A program made the translations under genes and the position numbers. DNA of 64,000 nt from Pseudomonas sp. UBA5706 (GTDB taxonomy: Bacteria; Pseudomonadota; Gammaproteobacteria; Pseudomonadales; Pseudomonadaceae). Below, in pieces: positions 1 to 8,349 of this stretch. Each line of letters opens with the position of its first letter. Position 1 is the first letter of the stretch. The notes beneath the pieces were generated by a model. It was not told where the DNA came from. It was given only the letters and a program-made list of their open reading frames with translations, and ran no database searches. The stretch spans positions 62,524-126,523 of the forward strand of contig NZ_DIHC01000046.1 in assembly GCF_002419965.1 (NCBI RefSeq). Direction: 5' to 3'.

Positions 1-1245
1 GATTCCACCGAGTTCAAACAGGGCTGGCGCATTCTGCTGCTGGCATTGGTGGGGGTTGCCACCAGCTCAAGCTCGCTGTTGCTGTACAGCTTCAGCTCCA
101 TGGTAGTGCCGCTGGAACAGAGCCTGGGCTGGCCGCGCAGCGAGCTGCAGGCGGCCATCACCGCCTTGTCGCTGGGCACCATCGTGGCCTCGCAACTGGC
201 CGGTTGGTTGAACCTGCGCTACGGCCTGCGACGGGTAACAGTGTGCTCGCTTATTGCCCTGACGCTGAGCCTGCTGACGCTGACCCGTCTTGGCGAGTCG
301 ATCTGGTGGCTGTACCTGGGGTTTTTTCTGGTGCCGCTGGCCGGTCTGGGTACGTTACAAATCACCTGGTCGCATCTGGTCAACCTGTGGTTCGAAGAAA
401 ATCGCGGCCTGGCTCTGGCCGTCATCCTCAGTGGCTCGGGCCTGGCGGCCATCGGGCTGCCGTTGCTGACCACCTGGGCGGTGACGCGCTGGAACTGGCA
501 GACCGGCTTCATCGCGCTGGCGGCCTTGCCTGTGCTGCTGGCCTTGCCGCTGGCACTGCGCTGGCTGATGCCGCAACACACGGCGCCGGCAGTGGCGTTG
601 CCGCCCGAGCGCACCACCCACCGCTCGGGTCTGTTGCTGGCACAAGCGTTGCGTTCCTGGCGGTTCTGGGTGTGCAACCTGTCGATGACCCTGGTGGTGT
701 CGTGCGTGGTCGGTCTGGTCACCAACATCGTGCCCTTGTTGCAGGACCGTGGCCTGAGTGCCATGGCCGCAGGGCAGGTGTTCAGCACCTTTGGTATTTC
801 CCTGATTCTGGGTCGATTGCTGGTGGGTTACTTGATCGACCGCCTGTGGGCCCCGGGAGTGGCCGCGCTGGCGTTGCTGATGCCAGCGTTCGCCTGTGTG
901 ATTTTCGCCGTCGTAGCGCCAGACCCGCGCTGGTACATCCTCGCCACGCTGTTGGTGGGCGTCGGTGCAGGGGCCGAGTTCGACATCGCCGCGTTCCTGA
1001 TCGCCCGTTATTTCGGCATGCGTGATTACGGTCGTCTGTTCGGCGCGCATCTGGGCCTGATCACCGCTGGCGCGGCCATCTCACCCTTGCTGTTTGGCGC
1101 ATTGCTCAAATCCACGGGCAGTTATCAATTGATGCTAATGGCGTGCTGCGCCTGTTTTGTCGTGGGCCCGCTGCTGCTTCTGAGCCTGGGTGGCTACCCG
1201 ACCTTTGCCGACAGTTCGAATCTGCACAGTCATCCTGCGCAATAA
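1..1245 (+). CDS. MFS permease, 5' end outside window
   Basis: Major facilitator superfamily transporter, probably an inner-membrane importer for the cluster's substrate or an acid intermediate. The reading frame is open from base 1 and its first visible residues (DSTEFKQGWRILLLALVGV) match the N-terminal region of the permeases at 22181 and 31579, so the true start lies just left of the window. About 414 residues are visible, in a pattern of hydrophobic helices with the loop RYGLRRV after helix 2, as in the oxalate/formate antiporter-like MFS group. It is the first of three paralogues in this window. It ends just before a promoter-like site for the next gene. Substrate is not determinable from sequence. 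Confidence 0.85.
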   Translation, partial: DSTEFKQGWRILLLALVGVATSSSSLLLYSFSSMVVPLEQSLGWPRSELQAAITALSLGTIVASQLAGWLNLRYGLRRVTVCSLIALTLSLLTLTRLGESIWWLYLGFFLVPLAGLGTLQITWSHLVNLWFEENRGLALAVILSGSGLAAIGLPLLTTWAVTRWNWQTGFIALAALPVLLALPLALRWLMPQHTAPAVALPPERTTHRSGLLLAQALRSWRFWVCNLSMTLVVSCVVGLVTNIVPLLQDRGLSAMAAGQVFSTFGISLILGRLLVGYLIDRLWAPGVAALALLMPAFACVIFAVVAPDPRWYILATLLVGVGAGAEFDIAAFLIARYFGMRDYGRLFGAHLGLITAGAAISPLLFGALLKSTGSYQLMLMACCACFVVGPLLLLSLGGYPTFADSSNLHSHPAQ

Positions 1246-1249
1246 AAGT

Positions 1250-1279
1250 GGAACAGATTTCCAATATCTGTTCTATTAT
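1250..1279 (+). promoter_or_regulatory. Promoter with ACA-N13-TGT operator, site 1
   Basis: The 19-mer ACAGATTTCCAATATCTGT (1253-1271) is a perfect palindrome with arms ACAGAT and ATCTGT, extended by GA and TC on the flanks. A GGAACA -35-like box ends in its first ACA and TATTAT (1274-1279) follows as a -10 with an 18-base spacer. It lies between the permease stop and the reductase start, so it would drive the gene at 1325. It is the most symmetric of nine related sites in the window. Confidence 0.6.
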
Positions 1280-1324
1280 TCCGCTCATTCGTTTGCTGAC
1301 CACAATAATTACAAGGAGTCCGCC

Positions 1325-2251
1325 ATGCGTGCCGCTGTTATTCACGAACGCAACGCCCCACCCGTCGTTGAAGAATTTCGCGAACCCCAACCCCTTGAGG
1401 GCTCGGTGCTGATCAACGTCGACACTGCGGGTCTGGGCGGCTGGGATGTGCTCGGGGCTTACCGGCTGGGCGTCAGTTATCCCTGCGTGATTCGCGGCGA
1501 AGGGGTAGGGCACACGGCAGAAGGGCGTCGGGTGTATTTCGGCGAACGCTCGGTGCAGCCCTTCGGCGCCTGGGCCGAGCGCACCCTGGTGCCTCGCGAA
1601 GAGGTGTGGGAAGTCCCCGACGACGTCGACGATCGCACGGCCATCAGCATGGGCATAGCCGCCACGGGGGCCGTAGTGCCGTTGGAACTGGCGAAGATTC
1701 AAAAGGGTGAAAAGGTCTTGATCCTCGGCGCCACCGGCACCTTGGGGCTGATTGCCCTGCAGTTGGCACGCTCGCTGGGTGCCGGCCGGGTGGTGGGTGC
1801 AGCGCGTTCCGCGCAGGCACTGGCCGGACTCAAGTCCCGTGGCTTGGCCGATGAAGTGGTGGCGCTGGGTGGCGAAGATGATACGGCAGCGCTCAAGGAC
1901 GCCGCCGACGGTGGATTCGACGTGGTGCTGGATCTGGTCTGTGGCCAGCCGTTGTTGTCTTCGCTGAAGGCGACCAACTGGGGCGCGCGGATCATGACCA
2001 TCGGCACCGGTGCCGGGCGCAAGATCGACCTGGACATTGCCGATCTGTTATTCCGCAATCTCTCGTGCATCGGCACAGGCCAGCGTCCGCCTGCCGACCG
2101 TGAGCAGATCTGGTTGCGCCTGCTGCGCATAGCGCGCGAACAGCAGATTCAGGTGGATTACGCCGATTACAGCCTCGATCAGGCAGCGGACGCCTGGGCG
2201 GCGCAAGTCGCCGGGCCGCACGCCAAGATCGTGGCGAAGATCGCGCGCTGA
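1325..2251 (+). CDS. Zinc-free MDR quinone-oxidoreductase-like dehydrogenase
   Basis: 308-residue member of the medium-chain dehydrogenase/reductase superfamily, quinone oxidoreductase-like. The cofactor segment VLILGATGTLGLIALQLA (about residue 125) is the usual NADP-binding Rossmann turn, and the structural and catalytic zinc cysteines of true alcohol dehydrogenases are absent. The start ATG at 1325 has AAGGAG just upstream (1312-1317); longer in-frame starts would run through the promoter site at 1250-1279. It probably reduces an enone or carbonyl intermediate with NAD(P)H. It is a single-gene unit facing the AraC gene tail to tail. The actual substrate is unknown. Confidence 0.8.
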   Translation: MRAAVIHERNAPPVVEEFREPQPLEGSVLINVDTAGLGGWDVLGAYRLGVSYPCVIRGEGVGHTAEGRRVYFGERSVQPFGAWAERTLVPREEVWEVPDDVDDRTAISMGIAATGAVVPLELAKIQKGEKVLILGATGTLGLIALQLARSLGAGRVVGAARSAQALAGLKSRGLADEVVALGGEDDTAALKDAADGGFDVVLDLVCGQPLLSSLKATNWGARIMTIGTGAGRKIDLDIADLLFRNLSCIGTGQRPPADREQIWLRLLRIAREQQIQVDYADYSLDQAADAWAAQVAGPHAKIVAKIAR

Positions 2252-2260
2252 GCCGCACGC

Positions 2261-3157
2261 TCAGCGCAACAGACGAAATTGCTCCGGGGTCAGACCGGTT
2301 TCCTTGCGAAACGCCGCCGTGAACGCAGCGGCATTCTGAAAACCGCTTTGATAAGCCACTTGTTTTACCAGCCAGCGCGGATCGCTGAGCAGGGCTTTGG
2401 CCCTGTTGATACGCGCTTGGGCGGCATAGCGGCGCAGGGTCAGCCCGGTGGTGTTTTTGAAACATTGCGAAAGCCGCCGCACCGACAACTCGCAGAGCTG
2501 CGCCATGTCGTGCAGCGAGGGCTGTTGCTGGACCGCAGCGTTGAGCACTTCGGTGATACGTCGCAGTTGCACCGGCGACAGTTTGCCGTCGCAACGTGCT
2601 GCCACCTGACGCCCCAGGTATTCGCGGCGCAGGTCCAGCGCGATGCCGGTGAGCAGGTACTCGCTGTGCAATTCGCTGGCAAAGCCTGGTGCGGACACCT
2701 CTTGAGCAAGGCGCTGCAAGGAGGCTCGCAGGAAGACGTTCTGCACGTTGAGCATGCTGTCGTGCAGGCAGGCATCCCAGTCCCAGCGCCAGGCCGCCAG
2801 CGGGCCGAGGGTGGCAGGGTTAAACAGGCAGATCAGGGCCTTTTGCCGGCGCGCGTCATGGGCCAGGTGAAAGGAGGTATCAGGGGGAATGAACAGCAGC
2901 GAACCGAGCGGTTTGAAGTGTTCGCCATTGCGCCCACCGAAGCTGCCGCGGTTGCCCACCGGACGCGGGCGCTGTGGCTCGTCAGTGAGCAGCAGGCGGA
3001 TCAGGCAACTGCCGTGGGTTTCGATCAGGGCCATGCCGTCAGTGGGCCAGGTCGCCCGTTCCAGGCGGATGTCGAAGTCTTTCTGGACCAGTGAAGCCTC
3101 GGTGCTGAAGTCACCACGCAGGGTGTTATCGCATTCGATGTAGTCAATGGCGTTCAT
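2261..3157 (-). CDS. AraC-family transcriptional regulator
   Basis: 298-residue AraC/XylS-type regulator. The C-terminal third has the double helix-turn-helix with PSLHDMAQLCELSVRRLSQCF and a second helix pair ending SGFQNAAAFTAAFRKETGLTPEQFR, the family signature. The N-terminal two thirds is the presumed effector or dimerisation domain (residues 40-130 look cupin-like, ending in FIPPDTSFHLAHD). It is divergent from the LysR gene at 3291 with about 130 bases between them, so either regulator could act there. No ACA-N13-TGT site is seen in that gap. The target genes are not evident. Confidence 0.85.
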   Translation of the reverse strand: MNAIDYIECDNTLRGDFSTEASLVQKDFDIRLERATWPTDGMALIETHGSCLIRLLLTDEPQRPRPVGNRGSFGGRNGEHFKPLGSLLFIPPDTSFHLAHDARRQKALICLFNPATLGPLAAWRWDWDACLHDSMLNVQNVFLRASLQRLAQEVSAPGFASELHSEYLLTGIALDLRREYLGRQVAARCDGKLSPVQLRRITEVLNAAVQQQPSLHDMAQLCELSVRRLSQCFKNTTGLTLRRYAAQARINRAKALLSDPRWLVKQVAYQSGFQNAAAFTAAFRKETGLTPEQFRLLR

Positions 3158-3290
3158 GTTCTACCCTCAGCGGTTTTTATTGTGGGTGCTGAATGAGGTC
3201 GATGCTTGCAAAACCTGTCGCCGGTGGAGTGTATCCAGTGAAACCGATCCGGTAATTCATAAAAACAAGACTCAGGTATTGGAAAAACCA

Positions 3291-4202
3291 ATGGCCAAAG
3301 GCAACGACATTTCATTGCGCCAGTTGCGCTATTTCGTGGCGGCGGCCGATGCCGGGCAGTTCTCGCAGGCCGCTTTGCGGGTGCATGTTTCGCAGTCGGC
3401 CGTCACCGCCGCGGTGTTGCAGCTCGAAGAAGTGCTGGGCGCCAGCCTGTTCGACCGCCTGCCTTACGGCGTCACGCTGACCGCAGAAGGGCACAAGTTC
3501 GAACAGTACGCGCGGCACATTCTCGAAACGCTGCAGGACGCCCTGAGCGAGCCGCTGTTCCACAGTCGCACCGTGTCGGGCAGCGTGCGCGTCGGCGCGT
3601 CGTACACGGTACTCGGCTACTTTCTTCCGTCGCTGCTGGCACGCTTCAAACGCAGCTATCCGCAAGTCGATATCGACCTGCAGGACCTTGACCGCATAAA
3701 CATCGAGAGCGCCGTTGCCCAGGGCAGCCTGGACCTTGGGTTGGTCATCATCTCGAACACGCAAAACATGCATTTATTTGAACACCAGGTGCTGATCCGT
3801 TCACCCAGGCGCTTGTGGTTGTCGAGTCAACATCCCTTGGCCGCAAGCGCAACGATTCGCCTTGAGGATGTGGCCGAGCACGCCTACATCCTGGCCACGG
3901 TGGATGAGGGCGAGGTGTCGACCGCCCGTTACTGGCAGCAAAAGGGCCTGTCGCCGCAGGTGGCATTGCGCACCTCATCGATGGAGGCGCTGCGCGGTTT
4001 GGTCGCTCATGGGTTCGGAGTGACCATTCTGTCGGACATGCTCTATCGCGCCTGGTCGCTGGAGGGCAAGAAGATCGACATTCGCCCGCTGGCCGATCCG
4101 GTGCCGCCCATGGAACTGGGCCTGATCTGGCACCCGCAAGCCTGCCTGAGCGCAGCCGCGCAAGCGTTTCGGCAGTTCCTGCTCATGGCCTGTGCCAGTT
4201 GA
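3291..4202 (+). CDS. LysR-family transcriptional regulator
   Basis: 303-residue LysR-type regulator. The N-terminal winged helix-turn-helix reads LRQLRYFVAAADAGQFSQAA then VSQSAVTAAVLQLEEVLGASLF, followed by the periplasmic-binding-like effector domain. The start at 3291 gives the usual short lead-in before the helix-turn-helix; an AAAAACAA motif sits at 3261-3268. It is 87 bases upstream of the amidohydrolase at 4290 on the same strand and may be co-transcribed with it or control it. The family normally responds to a small aromatic or acid inducer; the inducer here is unknown. Confidence 0.88.
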   Translation: MAKGNDISLRQLRYFVAAADAGQFSQAALRVHVSQSAVTAAVLQLEEVLGASLFDRLPYGVTLTAEGHKFEQYARHILETLQDALSEPLFHSRTVSGSVRVGASYTVLGYFLPSLLARFKRSYPQVDIDLQDLDRINIESAVAQGSLDLGLVIISNTQNMHLFEHQVLIRSPRRLWLSSQHPLAASATIRLEDVAEHAYILATVDEGEVSTARYWQQKGLSPQVALRTSSMEALRGLVAHGFGVTILSDMLYRAWSLEGKKIDIRPLADPVPPMELGLIWHPQACLSAAAQAFRQFLLMACAS

Positions 4203-4271
4203 CACGCGCATCACCCAATGACCGTTTCGCGCCTGCGCTGCATGGCACGACCGTGACGCTGCACCCCTAAA

Positions 4272-4279
4272 AACAACAA
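4272..4279 (+). promoter_or_regulatory. Crc/Hfq-type CA motif before amidohydrolase
   Basis: AACAACAA, matching the AAnAAnAA motif bound by Hfq with Crc in pseudomonads, ends 10 bases before the ATG at 4290 and abuts the GGAG ribosome site. Confidence 0.6.
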
Positions 4280-4289
4280 GGAGAACACC

Positions 4290-5312
4290 ATGCTCATCGA
4301 TGTCCACGCACACCTGCTTACCAAAGGCATGCTCAACCAGCATGAGTTCTGGGGCCCGTTCATGAAAACCGGTGGCCTGACGGTGGGGCATTTTTCATTG
4401 GGTACCAAACAGCCCGCTAAAGCGGCGACCGACGAAGAAGCCCAGGCCAATTTGCTCAGCCGCATGACCCACGCCAGCCGACGTGCGTTGATGGCCGAGC
4501 GGGGTGTCGACAAGCTCGTGCTGTCGACGCCGTCACACGCTTTCATGTACTGGGCGGCGGAGTTCGGTACGGAATACGCGAAAATCTGCAACGACGAAAT
4601 CGCCGCGTTTTGCCGCGTCGATCCCGATCACTTCGATTTCTGGTGCCACGCCAACCTGGCCGATCCGCAGGCGGCCGTGCGCGAAATCGATCGGGCGGTA
4701 AGGGTGCTCGGTGCCAAGGGCGTGTGTGTAGGCGGGGCCAACTTCAATGGCCTGGAAGCCCACGATGAGCGGCTGTTCCCGGTCTGGGAAAAACTCTCGG
4801 AACTGGACGTGCCGATCATGGTGCACGGCTACAACCAGTCGATATGGCTGGGCGAGCGGCACACCGAAGACCGCTTCGAGACCACCTCCATCGTCGGCGA
4901 CTGCGTCGATGAGACGCTGTTTTTCTGGTACCTGATCAACGGCGGGGCGCTGGACGTGTTCCCCAATCTGAAGACCTACATCACCCACGCCGGTGGCATG
5001 GCGGTGTTTCAACTAGGGCGTCTGAGCGAGCTGAATCGAGCCATGGCCCCGGATTCACGCAACAAAAAGCCGTTGATGGAATACATGGACAATTTCTACT
5101 TCGATCTCGACGTGCACGCCCCGGGATTGCGGCGCGGGGTTGCGGAAGTGGTGGGCAGTCATCGGCTGCTCTATGGGACCAATTTCGGCGGCGCCTACGA
5201 TCACGGTGATCTGACCCAAGGACTTGGACTGAGCGACGCCGACCGTGAGCGTATACGCAGCAAAAACGCGATCGAGTTGCTCAAGCTCAGCGTGCCCACG
5301 CCGGTGGTCTGA
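4290..5312 (+). CDS. ACMSD-like amidohydrolase with Asp-to-Asn change
   Basis: 340-residue TIM-barrel protein of the amidohydrolase_2 family (aminocarboxymuconate-semialdehyde decarboxylase group), which usually decarboxylates or hydrates ring-cleavage products with a divalent metal. Metal-site elements seen: HAH at residues 6-8, the His in MVHGYNQS, and ITHAGG. The usual acidic ligand near the C terminus (GTD or GSD in the family) is replaced by Asn298 in YGTNFGG. The same change is present in the paralogue at 49133. It may process the product of meta ring cleavage; substrate unknown. Start chosen at ATG 4290 with GGAG upstream. Confidence 0.8.
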   Translation: MLIDVHAHLLTKGMLNQHEFWGPFMKTGGLTVGHFSLGTKQPAKAATDEEAQANLLSRMTHASRRALMAERGVDKLVLSTPSHAFMYWAAEFGTEYAKICNDEIAAFCRVDPDHFDFWCHANLADPQAAVREIDRAVRVLGAKGVCVGGANFNGLEAHDERLFPVWEKLSELDVPIMVHGYNQSIWLGERHTEDRFETTSIVGDCVDETLFFWYLINGGALDVFPNLKTYITHAGGMAVFQLGRLSELNRAMAPDSRNKKPLMEYMDNFYFDLDVHAPGLRRGVAEVVGSHRLLYGTNFGGAYDHGDLTQGLGLSDADRERIRSKNAIELLKLSVPTPVV

Positions 5313-5324
5313 GGACTGCACGCG

Positions 5325-5359
5325 CTATCGCGAGCCGCGTTACCGCCGGCTCGCGATAG
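5325..5359. terminator. Hairpin between convergent genes
   Basis: A perfect 12-bp inverted repeat, CTATCGCGAGCC (5325-5336) and GGCTCGCGATAG (5348-5359), with an 11-base loop, fills the gap between the convergent amidohydrolase and SDR genes. It lacks a clear run of T on either side, so it may be a Rho-assisted bidirectional stop or an mRNA 3'-end stabiliser. Confidence 0.55.
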
Positions 5360-5367
5360 GCCTGGTG

Positions 5368-6213
5368 TCAGGCCTGTTGCGCGTTACGCGCCTTGACCAT
5401 GGCTGCGAAATCGCGCTTGAGCTGAGGGAAATAAGCGATTTGGCCGCCCATGCCACCGGCGATGTCGATGGAGGCGGCGCTGATGAAATTCGCGTATTCG
5501 CTGGCCAGGAACAGCGCCATCCCGGCCACGTCCTCCGGCTTGCCGTAACGCCCGATCGGCACGACCTTCATGACCATCGCGTCGAATTCCTCGCGGCTCA
5601 CGCCAGGCCCCATCTCTTTGTAATGACGGTCCCACTGGCCGGTGTCGATCCAGCCCATGTTCAGGCTGTTAACCAGAATGTTGTCCTTGGGCAGCGACAT
5701 GCCCAGGGTTTTGGACAGGGCGATGCATGAGGCCCGGTTGATGACCGACGGGATGCCATCGGGCGTGGGGATCGCGCCTGCCAGGGCGTTAATTTCGATG
5801 ATCCGTCCCCAGCGCTGTTCACGCATGTACGGCACCACCGCCTGAACGAAGCGAAAGTGGCCCATCTGCAAGACATTGGCGTGTTCAAGGATGGCTTCCG
5901 GGGTGAGGGTGTCCAGATTACCGCCGCGTCCTTGGCCGGCGTTATTCACCAGCACATCGACGCCGCCCCAGGCCTGTGCAACTTCCGAGACGAAGCCTTG
6001 CACGGCTGCGCTGTCCGTGACATCCACCGCCCGAGCAATGACCGCCTGCGCCCGCTCTGCCAGAACCTGTCCCGCCTCGCGGACGGCATGCTCGCTGCGT
6101 GCGCAAATGGCGACGCGCGCGCCCTCGTTGGCAAAAGCCTTGGCAATCGCGAGGCCGATACCCCTTGAGCCTCCCGTGATGATGACGCGTTTGGCGCTCA
6201 GGTCGATGTTCAT
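5368..6213 (-). CDS. SDR-fold protein lacking catalytic Tyr and Lys
   Basis: 281-residue short-chain dehydrogenase/reductase fold with an intact cofactor motif TGGSRGIG near residue 14 and the NNAG motif. Where the family has Tyr-x3-Lys it reads PSVINRASCIAL, so the Tyr position is Ser and the Lys position is Arg. It may use a different chemistry (for example isomerisation), be a regulatory or structural partner, or be inactive. The start at 6213 begins MNIDLSAKRVIITGG and has AGAGGAAAA upstream; the longer frame has no support. It is divergent from the DUF1302 operon at 6658. Confidence 0.8.
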   Translation of the reverse strand: MNIDLSAKRVIITGGSRGIGLAIAKAFANEGARVAICARSEHAVREAGQVLAERAQAVIARAVDVTDSAAVQGFVSEVAQAWGGVDVLVNNAGQGRGGNLDTLTPEAILEHANVLQMGHFRFVQAVVPYMREQRWGRIIEINALAGAIPTPDGIPSVINRASCIALSKTLGMSLPKDNILVNSLNMGWIDTGQWDRHYKEMGPGVSREEFDAMVMKVVPIGRYGKPEDVAGMALFLASEYANFISAASIDIAGGMGGQIAYFPQLKRDFAAMVKARNAQQA

Positions 6214-6657
6214 CAGTTTTCCTCTTTTTGTCGTTATGTGAGGCGTTCGAGCCGCAGCTGGCGGGGCCTTGGCCCACCGGAGCCCGCCTGGCCGCAGCGT
6301 TTGAGTATGCAACGGCTGACAGGCGTCGGCATGGGTAATGGAATCTTTAATTGAACATTAATAAATAATGTGTGCAGTATTGCCCTGTCGGCCAGCGTGC
6401 GCAAGGTCGCCGGGCAACCGGACTGAACGCCACTCGTAATTCTGTATATAGAACGTGAATCTTTATGTGGAATTATAGGAAGAGATCCATTACCTTGAGA
6501 TTCAGCTGACGAGGTGGCCTTAAACCGAGGTAGGAAGAACCTCAGGAGCCCATCGTCCGGGCTGGAATCGCAACGCGATCTTTCCAGGAGCAGAGCGCGA
6601 ACCAGCAGAGCCCGGATGCACATAAACGACTGAAAATAAAAATAAAAGGTAGTTTGT
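6214..6657. other. 444-base divergent intergenic region
   Basis: No convincing gene. It contains the ACA-N13-TGT promoter site at 6352-6380, AT-rich stretches around 6430-6480 that could hold further promoters, and about 280 bases of leader before the DUF1302 start, including an AATAAAAA CA-type motif at 6635-6642. Confidence 0.6.
6352..6380 (+). promoter_or_regulatory. Promoter with ACA-N13-TGT operator, site 2
   Basis: The 19-mer ACATTAATAAATAATGTGT (6355-6373) contains the perfect inner palindrome ACATTA/TAATGT (6355-6371). Read rightward, TGAACA (6352-6357) is a -35-like box and CAGTAT (6375-6380) a weak -10 with the 17-base spacer seen at the other sites. It would give the DUF1302 operon a leader of nearly 280 bases; it could also affect the leftward SDR. 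Confidence 0.5.
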
Positions 6658-8319
6658 ATGAGAGAGATGACCAACCCGGGTCGCGTAGCGTTGACCCACG
6701 GTGCAATCACCCTGTTGATGCTTGGATGCGGGCAAGGCGCCATTGCCGCATCGTTCGATCTGCCTAACCCTGATTACCGTCTGCGCTGGGACAATACCGT
6801 GCGCTACAACTTGGGTATGCGCACCGACGGCCAGAACAGTCGCATCATGAACACCCCCAACTATGACGAGTCGGACGGCAAGTTCGATCGGGGCGATATT
6901 GTTACAAATCGGCTGGATGTGTTAACCGAAATCGACTTCTCCTACCTCAACGATTGGGGCGCGCGTCTAAGCGCCGCCGGCTGGTATGACCAGGCTTACC
7001 ATGACGATAACGTCAAAAGTAACGTGCCCGGCTATGCCACCAGCTATCAGAACGATCATTACAGCGGCGAGGTGAAACGCTACGTGCAGGGCCCGTCGGG
7101 CGAGATTCTCGACGCGTTTTTGTGGCGCAACTTCGTCATCGGCGACACGCCCGTCAACGTCAAGGCTGGCCGGCACACCAACTACTGGGGTGAGGGCCTG
7201 TTGTTCGGCGCGCACTCGGTTTCCTATTCCCAGGCGCCCAGCGACGGTGTGAAGGCGGCCACCAGCCCCGGTATCGAAACCAAGGAAGTGTTCCTGCCGG
7301 TCGGACAGGTGTCGGCCAAGGCACAGGTCACCGACAACCTGTCGGTCGCCGGTCAGTACTTCTATGAGTGGGAACCTACGCGGATTCCCTACGGCGGTAC
7401 CTATTTCGGCGGGGCAGACCCATTGTTCGAGGGGCCTGACCGCCTGCCGCTCGCGGCCAATGGCTCGGTATTCCAGCGCCAGAATTCGCGCTTTGGCCGT
7501 GACGGCAAGAACTGGGGCGTCATGGCCAAACTCAACGTGGAAGCACTGGAGTCGACCTTCGGGGCCTACTACCGCGAGTTCGATGACTACCAGCCCTGGC
7601 TTGCGCCGCAGATCAAGGCCTCTTCCGGGTTGTACCGGGTGGTCTATCCACGAGGCGTGAAATTGGCGGGCTTGAGTTTTGCGCGAGTGATCAACACCGT
7701 CGCCGTCGGCAGCGAGGTGTCCTATCGCATGAACGGCGCCCTGAACGCCACCGGGGTCAGCACCGTCGACAACGAGGGTCCGCGCGGCGATACCTTGCAC
7801 TTCGTGGCCAACGCGGTGTACGGCGTACCCCGTAACTTCATTTCGGAAAACGCCACGCTGGTCGGCGAATTCGCCTACAGCCACCTGCTGCGTGTCACTG
7901 AACATGACGAGTTGTACAAAGGTGCCGGGACTGCCGCCTGTACCAACGCCCGCACGCCCACCATCGCCGGTTCCGGCAGTGAGTCGGACGGCTGCTCTTC
8001 GAAAAACTACTACGCGATGGCGGTCAACTACACCCCGCAGTACATCTCGATCTTCCCATCATGGGACCTGGATGTCCCGCTGACCGTCAACTACGGCCTG
8101 CACGGTAACGCCCCCACCGCGGGCGGCGGTAACGAAGGCGCGCTGTCCTATTCGGTTGGCGTCAAATTCACCTACGCCCAGCTGTATGAGTTCGGTCTGC
8201 GTTACGCCGACACTGAAGCGCGCTCCAAAAACCTGACCAACGGGACGATCGCCGGCAACGGTAACGTCGGCGGCACGGATCGCGGATGGCTGGCGTTCAC
8301 CTTCAAAACCTCATTCTGA
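6658..8319 (+). CDS. DUF1302 outer-membrane porin-like protein
   Basis: 553-residue protein of the DUF1302 family. The N terminus has a basic start and a hydrophobic signal segment ending near GQGAIAA, then the family-like opening FDLPNPDYRLRWDNTVRYN. The rest is rich in alternating aromatic and polar strands and ends in WLAFTFKTSF, a terminal Phe typical of beta-barrel outer-membrane proteins. In steroid and other hydrophobic-substrate degraders this family travels with DUF1329, YCF48 and RND genes, exactly the order seen here. I infer a role in bringing the hydrophobic substrate across the outer membrane. First gene of the operon running to 17985. Confidence 0.85.
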   Translation: MREMTNPGRVALTHGAITLLMLGCGQGAIAASFDLPNPDYRLRWDNTVRYNLGMRTDGQNSRIMNTPNYDESDGKFDRGDIVTNRLDVLTEIDFSYLNDWGARLSAAGWYDQAYHDDNVKSNVPGYATSYQNDHYSGEVKRYVQGPSGEILDAFLWRNFVIGDTPVNVKAGRHTNYWGEGLLFGAHSVSYSQAPSDGVKAATSPGIETKEVFLPVGQVSAKAQVTDNLSVAGQYFYEWEPTRIPYGGTYFGGADPLFEGPDRLPLAANGSVFQRQNSRFGRDGKNWGVMAKLNVEALESTFGAYYREFDDYQPWLAPQIKASSGLYRVVYPRGVKLAGLSFARVINTVAVGSEVSYRMNGALNATGVSTVDNEGPRGDTLHFVANAVYGVPRNFISENATLVGEFAYSHLLRVTEHDELYKGAGTAACTNARTPTIAGSGSESDGCSSKNYYAMAVNYTPQYISIFPSWDLDVPLTVNYGLHGNAPTAGGGNEGALSYSVGVKFTYAQLYEFGLRYADTEARSKNLTNGTIAGNGNVGGTDRGWLAFTFKTSF

Positions 8320-8349
8320 CAAATCTAATAAGAAGTGGAGTAAGCCTGT

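Noticed and set aside
6445..6475. A tenth ACA-N13-TGT site before DUF1302
   Set aside because: The sequence around GAACGTGAATCTTTATGTGG resembles the motif but lacks both the ACA and the correctly spaced TGT; left as promoter-like AT-rich DNA.
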